A DNA stretch of 47,331 nucleotides, taken from positions 1-47,331 of the forward strand of contig JAJPWX010000088.1 in the NCBI GenBank assembly GCA_021205755.1. The letters run 5' to 3'. Positions 41,601-47,331 of this stretch are shown piece by piece. Under the pieces are notes generated by a model. It saw only the letters and a list, made by a program, of their open reading frames with translations. It was not told the origin of the DNA and ran no database searches. This DNA is from Lachnospiraceae bacterium (GTDB lineage: Bacteria; Bacillota; Clostridia; Lachnospirales; Lachnospiraceae). The position numbers and the translations under genes are program-made. Numbering within the stretch: position 1 is the stretch's first letter; every line of letters begins with the position of its first letter.

Positions 41601-43796
41601 TCATGGTGCTAACAAATCTGTCATGCTCTTCATGCTGATCAGAATTGTGGATGTATTATGCAGCAACGCCGACGTGGCAGGCGGAAGAATCCCAATCACC
41701 CCCAGCAGGATCAGCATCGCGTTGAAGCTGATGATCTGCCGGTAATTGGTGTCGATCCGTTTCATAAGTGCGTCGCTGATGCGTTTCAAGGTCACCAGCG
41801 CCCAGAGATCGTCCGCAGAGATCGTAATGTCGGCGACCTCCCGTGCGATGGCGGCGCCATCTGCGATTGCGATACCCACGTCCGCTTCCGACAACGCCGG
41901 AGAATCATTGATACCGTCCCCGACCATAATCACATGGCGGCCGTTTTGGTGCTCTTCCTGAATGAATTTTGCTTTATCCTCCGGCAGCACTTCCGCATAA
42001 TATTCATCCACGCCAATCTGCCGCGCTACCGCCTGTGCGGTGCGTTCGCTGTCGCCGGTCATCATGACTGTCTTTCCGATCCCCAGCTTTTTCAGTTCAC
42101 AGATTACCTCCGGCGCTTCAAGCCGAATCGGGTCTTCGATACAGATAACTGCCGAAAGTATGCCTGAAATCGCCAGATAAAGATGGGAATACTCTGCCGG
42201 AAGCGCGTGGAATTTCTCCTGTTCTTCCTCTGGAACGATACAACCCTCATCCTCAAAAACAAAATGATAGCTGCCGATTACCGCTTTCTGTCCGTCTACC
42301 ATGCTGGAAATACCGTGGGCAACCACATATTGCACCTTTGTATGGTGTTCCTCGTGATTCAACCCCTTTTCCATGGCCGCTTTCACCACCGCGTTCGCCA
42401 TGGAATGCGGATAGTGTTCTTCCAGGCAGGCTGCCAGCCGCAGCATCTCATCCGCCTGCTGCCCATGGAATGGAACCACCTGTGCCACCGTAGGCTCGGC
42501 GTGCGTCAGTGTACCGGTCTTATCAAATACAATGGTATCTGCCATAGATACCGCTTCCAGGAATTTTCCACCCTTAACAGTAATCTGATGTGTGCCGCTC
42601 TCCCTCATGGCGGAAAGCACTGCCAGAGGCATGGAAAGCTTAAGCGCACAGGAAAAATCAACCATCAGCACTGAGACCGCTTTTGTCACGTTTCGGGTCA
42701 GCAAATATGTCAATGCCGTTCCGCCGAGACTGTAGGGCACCAGGCGATCCGCCAGATGAGCCGCTTTTGCTTCCGTCGCGGATTTCAGCTTTTCGGATTC
42801 CTCAATCATGCGCACAATCTTGTCATATTGCGCACTGCCCATGGCCTTCTCCACACGGATCACGCATTCGCCTTCCTCAACCACCGTACCCGCATATGCA
42901 AGACTGCCTTCCCGCTTTCGGACAGGCATGGATTCCCCGGTGATGGAAGCCTGATTGACCAGACATTCGCCGCCGGTCACCTTCCCATCAAGCGGGATGA
43001 TGCCGCCCATACGCACAACGATACAGTCGCCCACCCTGACATCGGATACGGGAACCAAAATCTCCTGTATTTCTGATGGCTCACCATTTGCAGACTCACG
43101 GCTTGAAAGCCCGCTGTCTAAAGACTGACCGCCCAAATGGCAGTCGTTTGAAATCGGTTCGCAAGGGATAAGATTTTCCAGTAGGCGCGGTGCTTCCACC
43201 CGCATCCAGACTCTGTCCGTCCGCAGAGACATCGTCCGCGCCAGGTCATCGACTGATTTTTTATGCGTCCAGTCTTCCAGTATCTCTCCAAGCTTCAGCA
43301 GAAACATGACCGAAGACGCAGTGGCAAAATCCCCCCTTGCCAGCGACACGGCAATCGCTGTCGCATCCAGCGTCTCGACCTGCAGCCTTCCGCTAAAAAT
43401 TGCGCGGGCACCCCGAAAGATGTACTTCACGGACTTTACTGCTGCGGCTACTGCCCGCAAGGAAGCCGGCAGAAAAAGCTTAGCGGCAGCTCTGCGCAGA
43501 ACCATAAACGTAAGCCTGTCCTCAAACTGTCGGTTCAGTTCACGGCCGGTATTTTCCGGCACCAGTTCTTCCTCTCTTTCATAACAGAAACGGCTAAGGG
43601 CCGTGATAATGACTGCCCGGTCACACGCAAAAAAGATGACCGCATCCCCGGTACGGTCATAAACTTTCACATCGGTCACGCCCTCTGTCGCGCGCAGATA
43701 ATATTCCAGTATGTCTGCCTGCCGCAGGGTCATGCTTCTTTGTATTGCATGAACCCGCAGCCTGCCTTTTGATTCGTGTAAGATTCTGCATCTCAT
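41601..43796 (-). CDS. P1B-like P-type ATPase with non-canonical transport motif
   Basis: A 731-aa membrane pump of the heavy-metal P-type family. An HMA-like N-terminal domain without CxxC (residues 1-75) is followed by hydrophobic segments, TGES in the A-domain (about 287), DKTGTLTH with the phosphorylated Asp (about 425), and GDGINDSPALSEADVG. Two oddities: the transmembrane motif expected to be CPx reads DFSCALKLSMP (about 380-390), and the A-domain has an extra stretch at about 200-243 containing CEPISNDCH. The gene follows the DUF6110 gene by 3 bases and is co-transcribed with it. The transported ion is not readable; context hints at iron or manganese. Confidence 0.9.
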   Translation of the reverse strand: MRCRILHESKGRLRVHAIQRSMTLRQADILEYYLRATEGVTDVKVYDRTGDAVIFFACDRAVIITALSRFCYEREEELVPENTGRELNRQFEDRLTFMVLRRAAAKLFLPASLRAVAAAVKSVKYIFRGARAIFSGRLQVETLDATAIAVSLARGDFATASSVMFLLKLGEILEDWTHKKSVDDLARTMSLRTDRVWMRVEAPRLLENLIPCEPISNDCHLGGQSLDSGLSSRESANGEPSEIQEILVPVSDVRVGDCIVVRMGGIIPLDGKVTGGECLVNQASITGESMPVRKREGSLAYAGTVVEEGECVIRVEKAMGSAQYDKIVRMIEESEKLKSATEAKAAHLADRLVPYSLGGTALTYLLTRNVTKAVSVLMVDFSCALKLSMPLAVLSAMRESGTHQITVKGGKFLEAVSMADTIVFDKTGTLTHAEPTVAQVVPFHGQQADEMLRLAACLEEHYPHSMANAVVKAAMEKGLNHEEHHTKVQYVVAHGISSMVDGQKAVIGSYHFVFEDEGCIVPEEEQEKFHALPAEYSHLYLAISGILSAVICIEDPIRLEAPEVICELKKLGIGKTVMMTGDSERTAQAVARQIGVDEYYAEVLPEDKAKFIQEEHQNGRHVIMVGDGINDSPALSEADVGIAIADGAAIAREVADITISADDLWALVTLKRISDALMKRIDTNYRQIISFNAMLILLGVIGILPPATSALLHNTSTILISMKSMTDLLAP

Positions 43797-43799
43797 AAT

Positions 43800-44105
43800 T
43801 TATACCGCCGCAGCCTCCGCTTCCTGGCCTTCATACATACCCGCAGCATCGGAAGCATCCGGGATATCCTCCGCATTCTCCGCAGCAGCGCGTTTTTCAT
43901 TGATTTCCTTCGCATCCGCCAGAATATCATCCGCATTTTCCCGGATCGTCGTTGCAGTCGTCATCACACTCTCTTTCGCACGCAATGCCGCGGCAACGGT
44001 ATGCGTATACGCCTTTTTGGCGTCCTTACTTCCGAGTATCTTTACTCCGGCCGTTCCAAATAAAACACCACCGACAAACAAACCAGCTTTACTCCATGCA
44101 CTCAT
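43800..44105 (-). CDS. DUF6110-family small membrane-associated protein
   Basis: A 101-aa protein with one N-terminal hydrophobic helix (WSKAGLFVGGVLFGTAGVKIL), a basic segment (SKDAKKAYTHTVAAALRAKE) and an acidic, Ala/Glu-rich coiled C-terminus. It is typically encoded directly before this type of P-type ATPase and is probably an accessory of the pump; no function is established. AGGAGGAG precedes the ATG. Confidence 0.85.
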   Translation of the reverse strand: MSAWSKAGLFVGGVLFGTAGVKILGSKDAKKAYTHTVAAALRAKESVMTTATTIRENADDILADAKEINEKRAAAENAEDIPDASDAAGMYEGQEAEAAAV

Positions 44106-44174
44106 GGCTGTCTCCTCCTGTCACTCATTCATTGCATCAAAATGTCCTTACGGATTTGTTGTAGTTATGTATAG

Positions 44175-44203
44175 CTAATAGAAATTAGGATAGCATAAAC
44201 AAA
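44175..44203. promoter_or_regulatory. Metalloregulator-like site on the DUF6110/ATPase promoter
   Basis: CTAAT-N4-ATTAG (44175-44188) continues into TTAGGATAGCATAAACAAA (44185-44203), which matches the classic DtxR/IdeR pattern TWAGGTTAGSCTAACCTWA at 15 of 19 positions by eye. It overlaps the -10 and spacer of the promoter. Confidence 0.45.
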
Positions 44204-44215
44204 GTGATATTTCAA
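44187..44215 (-). promoter_or_regulatory. Promoter of the DUF6110/ATPase operon
   Basis: On the minus strand TTGAAA, 17 bases, TATCCT; predicted start near 44180. Confidence 0.6.
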
Positions 44216-44222
44216 CACCATT

Positions 44223-45116
44223 TTAAAATAAAAATGAATGATCCAGCAGGCGTCGCAGATCCGTCTCAAGAAACTCTTTTGTTTCCCGCACATATTCATC
44301 AACCTTATAGAGTGTGGCGGTATGGCCGCCTTCTACTTTAACAGCCTTTGCTTTCGGCATAGAAAGAAGCAAATCCGCCTGCGCAGCCTCCGAAAAAGCC
44401 TTGTCTGCCTTCGGAAGAACCAGAAGCGTTTTATCATCAAATCTTTTATAATCCGAAAGCTCAAATGGCTTTATGTCTGCCACATTTATGATCAAGCCTG
44501 TCATATGCAGGTCAAACTCCTTCGTATATTGCCCATAAATCCATGCGAAGAAATCCTCCATATACGCTCTGCTAATGGGATTCTCATTTTCCATGCCGAC
44601 CTGCTTTTTTGACGCCGCAAACAGCATTTTCTTTATCCATGAATAAGGAACAACTTTCATAAGCCCCATCATCACACCGTATGATTTATACTGCTTTTTC
44701 AAGTCCGCAATGCTCGCCTGTGACAGGCTACACGTAGAATATAAAGCCACAGCGGACACCATATCCGAATACCGCCTTGCAATAAGCTGAGCCATAAACC
44801 CGCCCAATGAAGCACCGATTAACACAGGGCTCTTAATATCCAGCTTTTTCATAAGCTTCACGATATGGTCGGCAAGCTGTTCCAGATCGTTGATTTCCAT
44901 AGGATAATCAAAGGTAAGAATCCGATAATCCTCTTCCATTTGAATAATATGGTTGAACCAGACATCTGAAATTCCCGTGCCCCCTACAAGATATACCAAC
45001 GTATACCTGGCATCCGCTTTCCCGCACAAAAGATAGCGGGTGCTAATCCCATCTATTTTTTCTTCTGCAAAGGGGTGCGTTTTGCCAAACCTTTGTATTT
45101 CTTCTGCAAATGCCAT
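44223..45116 (-). CDS. Alpha/beta hydrolase
   Basis: A 297-aa serine hydrolase-fold protein. The nucleophile elbow is LIGASLGGFMAQLIARR (Ser at about residue 112). TLLVLPKADKAFSEAAQ supplies the acid region and VEGGHTATLYKVD the His. MVYLVGGTGISDVWFNHIIQ is the oxyanion-side strand. GGAGGAAAGT directly precedes the ATG at 45116. It follows the 43-aa membrane protein gene by 78 bases, behind a promoter with a palindrome. Substrate unknown. Confidence 0.85.
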   Translation of the reverse strand: MAFAEEIQRFGKTHPFAEEKIDGISTRYLLCGKADARYTLVYLVGGTGISDVWFNHIIQMEEDYRILTFDYPMEINDLEQLADHIVKLMKKLDIKSPVLIGASLGGFMAQLIARRYSDMVSAVALYSTCSLSQASIADLKKQYKSYGVMMGLMKVVPYSWIKKMLFAASKKQVGMENENPISRAYMEDFFAWIYGQYTKEFDLHMTGLIINVADIKPFELSDYKRFDDKTLLVLPKADKAFSEAAQADLLLSMPKAKAVKVEGGHTATLYKVDEYVRETKEFLETDLRRLLDHSFLF

Positions 45117-45194
45117 ACTTTCCTCCTTCCCCAACAAGCACTACGATCCTGTTTGACAGATTACGCACAAACCTGTACTCTCTCTTCTGTGTAT

Positions 45195-45326
45195 TTACCA
45201 AATCCACGTCATCATCAGGGAAATGATGACTCCTCCCACGGCAAACACCGGCAGCATCCCGAAAACAAACACACCGAACACGGCGCACATCACAACGCAT
45301 TCAAGAATATAGACGGAAACGCTCAT
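45195..45326 (-). CDS. Possible 43-aa membrane protein
   Basis: A short frame encoding a nearly all-hydrophobic peptide that starts MSVSVYILECVVMC and ends SLMMTWIW, long enough for one or two membrane spans. It is the first frame after a good promoter and palindromic operator. The ribosome binding site is weak (GAGAG). It may be a real small protein of a metal-regulated operon, or simply leader; protein-level homologues would decide. Confidence 0.45.
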   Translation of the reverse strand: MSVSVYILECVVMCAVFGVFVFGMLPVFAVGGVIISLMMTWIW

Positions 45327-45349
45327 ATCGTTTTCTCTCTCTACCAGTC

Positions 45350-45365
45350 GTTAGCATTAGCTAAC
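45350..45365. promoter_or_regulatory. Palindromic operator GTTAGC-N4-GCTAAC
   Basis: A perfect 16-bp inverted repeat at about -3 to +14 of the predicted transcript. The TTAG/CTAA arms resemble DtxR/IdeR/MntR-type metalloregulator sites. Confidence 0.6.
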
Positions 45366-45369
45366 TCAC

Positions 45370-45398
45370 ATTTTAACAGATACCAGAGAAGAAATCAA
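45370..45398 (-). promoter_or_regulatory. Promoter of the 43-aa protein / hydrolase operon
   Basis: On the minus strand TTGATT, 17 bases, TAAAAT; predicted start near 45363, immediately before the palindrome. Confidence 0.65.
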
Positions 45399-45511
45399 TA
45401 CAAAACCTGAACATTTGCACACCAAAACAGAGACCACCGAAAACTCCTATCAATCCGGCATCAATTTTGATGTCATACCTGATTTTTCCAGAAAAACGTG
45501 CATATTTGCTC

Positions 45512-45539
45512 TTGAAAGTATTGAAAAATGTGTTATGCT
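45512..45539 (+). promoter_or_regulatory. Promoter of the DUF4143 ATPase gene
   Basis: TTGAAA, 16 bases, TATGCT with an upstream TG (extended -10) on the plus strand; predicted start near 45546. Confidence 0.6.
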
Positions 45540-45587
45540 GTTAAAAGAGAACTATGTTTCCTTTGTTCAGAGAGGACGGTGATTTGT

Positions 45588-46880
45588 TTGAAACGAAATG
45601 CGATTCAGGACCTGATCAGCTGGAAATCCAGCGAAGACCGCAAACCAATGGTACTTAAGGGGGCTCGTCAGGTCGGTAAAACGTGGCTCATGAAAGAGTT
45701 CGGGCAGACCTGTTACGAAAGCTATGTTTATTTTAACTTTGACGAAGAAGAAGAACTGAAATCTATTTTTGAAACAAATAAAAATCCACAGCGAATCATT
45801 GAACTGCTCTCCATGATTGTCGGTCAGAAGATTCTTCCTGGCAGAACCTTAATTATTTTTGACGAAATACAGGAATGCTCAGAGGCGTTGAATACGCTCA
45901 AATATTTTAAGGAAAAAGCAGACGAATATCACGTTATTGCAGCAGGCAGTTTGCTTGGAACTCTCCTCGCGCAGCCCAAATCCTACCCGGTAGGCATGGT
46001 AAATCTGCTGGAAATCTGTCCTCTAACTTTTGATGAATTTCTGGAAGCAACTGATCCGGTTCTATATTCTTACTACTGTAGTATTCAGAAGAATCAGACT
46101 ATCGAAGAAATCTTCCACAACCGTTTGCTTGAAGCATACCACAATTACCTCATTATTGGTGGTATGCCTGAATGTGTAGCCTCCTGGATAAAATACAAAG
46201 ATCCTGCAAAAATTAATCAGATACAACAGGAACTTATTGAAATTTATGAAAATGACTTTTCCAAACATAATGGCAAAGTCAACAGCGGGCGTATTCTTAT
46301 GGTTTTCCGCAGCATCGTTACTCAGCTTGCCAAATCCAATGAAAAGTTCATGTACGGAGCCGTTCGGGAAGGTGGAAGAGCCCGTGATTTCGAAGAAGCT
46401 ATTGAATGGCTTGTATCGGCTGGTATGCTCAACCGAATCTATAATGTCTCCAAAACAGAGCATCCGCTGGCTGCGTTTGACAAGTTGGATCAATTTAAGC
46501 TCTTTGTATTCGACACCGGTCTTCTGAAACACATGGCTGGCATTGACAACAGTGCAATTCTTCTGAAAAAAGATTACCAGTTCAAAGGGCCGCTGACGGA
46601 AAATTATATCCTGCAGCAGCTTCGCGGACAATTTGAAGTAGAACCTCGATATTTTTCTGACAAAAACAGTGAAATTGATTTTGTCCTTCAATATGGTGCG
46701 GAAATTATCCCTGTTGAAGCAAAAAGCGGTGCTGATAAATCCGCACCATCCTTTAAAAGATACGTTGCAGACCATCAGCCCGAGTATGCGCTGCGCTTTT
46801 CAAAACGCGGATACCGGAAAGATGGAAATATTACGAATCTTCCACTGTACCTCGCACGAAAAACAAGGGAATTGTTGTGA
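45588..46880 (+). CDS. AAA ATPase with DUF4143 domain
   Basis: A 430-aa protein of the widespread AAA_14/DUF4143 type. Walker A is KGARQVGKTWLMKEF (about residues 24-36), Walker B TLIIFDEIQEC, and VIAAGSLLGTLLA acts as sensor. The C-terminal DUF4143 part holds the nuclease-like block KNSEIDFVLQYGAEIIPVEAKSG, similar to a PD-(D/E)xK core (D, then ExK). The family is common, patchily distributed and of unknown function, and behaves like accessory DNA. The TTG at 45588 is chosen by AGAGGA upstream. Its stop lies just beside the broken methyltransferase gene. Confidence 0.88.
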   Translation: MKRNAIQDLISWKSSEDRKPMVLKGARQVGKTWLMKEFGQTCYESYVYFNFDEEEELKSIFETNKNPQRIIELLSMIVGQKILPGRTLIIFDEIQECSEALNTLKYFKEKADEYHVIAAGSLLGTLLAQPKSYPVGMVNLLEICPLTFDEFLEATDPVLYSYYCSIQKNQTIEEIFHNRLLEAYHNYLIIGGMPECVASWIKYKDPAKINQIQQELIEIYENDFSKHNGKVNSGRILMVFRSIVTQLAKSNEKFMYGAVREGGRARDFEEAIEWLVSAGMLNRIYNVSKTEHPLAAFDKLDQFKLFVFDTGLLKHMAGIDNSAILLKKDYQFKGPLTENYILQQLRGQFEVEPRYFSDKNSEIDFVLQYGAEIIPVEAKSGADKSAPSFKRYVADHQPEYALRFSKRGYRKDGNITNLPLYLARKTRELL

Positions 46881-46956
46881 TGGAGACTGCCCTGCGATCG
46901 CCCCGCATGGCCTTTTCATAAATCGGGGCGTAGATGTCCCATATCTTTTTATTCAT
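46831..46956 (-). pseudogene. Truncated SAM-dependent methyltransferase, N-terminal codons only
   Basis: From ATG 46956 (GGAGAG upstream) the frame reads MNKKIWDIYAPIYEKAMRGDRR, which resembles the start of class I SAM methyltransferases (WDxYAPxYExAM). After about 22 codons similarity stops and the frame runs into the 3' end of the DUF4143 gene, ending at 46831. No SAM-binding motif remains. The breakpoint is close to 46885, next to the ATPase stop, so insertion of the ATPase gene with deletion of the rest of the methyltransferase is the simplest reading. Confidence 0.6.
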
Positions 46957-46980
46957 CTCTGTAATCTCTCTCCATTTCAT

Positions 46981-47018
46981 GTCCGACATTGCTTTTTATG
47001 TCGGACGAAGGCAATGTC
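46981..47018 (-). other. Two mutually exclusive hairpins ahead of the truncated methyltransferase
   Basis: GTCCGACAT/ATGTCGGAC (46981-46989 with 46998-47006, loop 8) and GACATTGC/GCAATGTC (46985-46992 with 47011-47018) share bases 46985-46989, so only one can form at a time. This resembles an attenuator or switch. It lies 25 bases before the methyltransferase ATG. Confidence 0.5.
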
Positions 47019-47019
47019 C

Positions 47020-47038
47020 CGATTTCCAACGGAAATCG
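47020..47038. other. Small perfect hairpin after the acetyltransferase gene
   Basis: An 8-bp stem CGATTTCC/GGAAATCG with a 3-base loop, about 36 bases after the acetyltransferase stop. No T-tract follows, so a terminator role is doubtful. Confidence 0.4.
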
Positions 47039-47073
47039 AAGACGGTACCGCGCCATCTCCTACAAGGCGATTC

Positions 47074-47331
47074 TCATGCGCGGCTTTCCATTGTGTACAT
47101 CGTTCCGCCGCCCTTTATTGACGTTTCCGCCATTTTCTTCATGCCGCAGGAAATGTACTTCTTCACTTTCAGCTCTGTGTCCGTGTCCAGAACGCAGGGG
47201 AACTTCCGCTCCCGGGCGATGCGAAACGGTTCTTCCAGCAGCACATGAAGAAATCCCTGCCCCTGAAACTCCCGTCGGTGAATATTCCGCGCGCGAGATA
47301 CCACCCGTCCGCGGAATGATACCGTCGCTCC
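47074..47331 (-). CDS. GNAT-family N-acetyltransferase, 5' end cut by window edge
   Basis: The last 85 or so codons of an acetyltransferase: REFQGQGFLHVLLEEPFRIAR is the acetyl-CoA-binding region of the fold, followed by FPCVLDTDTELKVKKYISCGMKKMAE, a typical GNAT C-terminal motif. The frame is open through the right edge of the window at 47331, so the true start lies beyond it. Substrate unknown. Confidence 0.75.
   Translation of the reverse strand, partial: GATVSFRGRVVSRARNIHRREFQGQGFLHVLLEEPFRIARERKFPCVLDTDTELKVKKYISCGMKKMAETSIKGGGTMYTMESRA

Noticed and set aside
1..47331. CRISPR arrays, tRNA or rRNA genes, known riboswitches
   Set aside because: No regularly spaced repeats, cloverleaf-like or rRNA-like segments, or recognised aptamer consensus were seen on either strand.

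Overview
The window looks like chromosomal core DNA of a low-GC Gram-positive anaerobe of the Clostridia, most likely Lachnospiraceae. The reasons are SepF and the ylm-type cluster, a clostridial-style mreBCD-PBP2-minCDE-rodA-mgsA operon, a bifunctional AdhE, strong AGGAGG ribosome binding sites, frequent TTG starts, and small families typical of that group (DUF6110, DUF3737, DUF378). No rRNA, tRNA, CRISPR array or complete insertion sequence was seen. No gap between genes exceeds 300 bases.

Layout. 1-1.2 kb: a tyrosine recombinase (+). 1.2-8.3 kb: a minus-strand housekeeping run, read HlyD-like protein, ylmE, sepF, ylmH, aroB, lspA, rluD-family gene, dtd. 8.4-9.2 kb: a DUF378 membrane protein and a small P-loop protein. 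9.4-20.1 kb: one long minus-strand cell-shape and division operon, read radC, mreB, mreC, mreD, PBP2, minC, minD, minE, rodA, mgsA, dacA-type carboxypeptidase. 20.2-23.8 kb: a phosphotransferase and adhE, the latter behind a strong promoter with a perfect 32-bp palindrome. 23.8-27.8 kb: an isochorismatase-fold hydrolase, a MITE-like structured repeat, a YbaK-type deacylase, a 79-aa conserved hypothetical with a structured leader, a MalY/PatB aminotransferase and a DUF3737 beta-helix protein. 27.9-31.8 kb: a heterodimeric ABC exporter with an operator-like repeat on its promoter. 32.0-38.7 kb: two MoxR-type modules, first MoxR/DUF58/membrane protein, then a VWA protein/AAA ATPase, with an alpha/beta hydrolase between them. 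38.7-41.4 kb: a PucR-type regulator and a UPF0175/DUF3368 toxin-antitoxin pair. 41.6-45.4 kb: DUF6110 plus an unusual P-type ATPase, an alpha/beta hydrolase and a tiny membrane protein, with metalloregulator-like promoter sites. 45.5 kb to the end: a DUF4143 ATPase whose 3' end abuts the first codons of a broken methyltransferase gene, then a GNAT gene cut by the window edge.

The least explained signals are regulatory. They include a shared AACGAC-N4-GTCGTT element just downstream of two unrelated promoters (mgsA and the P-loop gene), the adhE palindrome, the ABC-exporter operator, the 136-bp MITE-like element with 7-bp flanking direct repeats, and two mutually exclusive hairpins in front of the truncated methyltransferase. 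No clearly new multi-gene defence or metabolic system is evident. The paired MoxR modules are the best candidate for an under-described machinery. Promoter, operator and terminator calls come from reading the sequence by eye.
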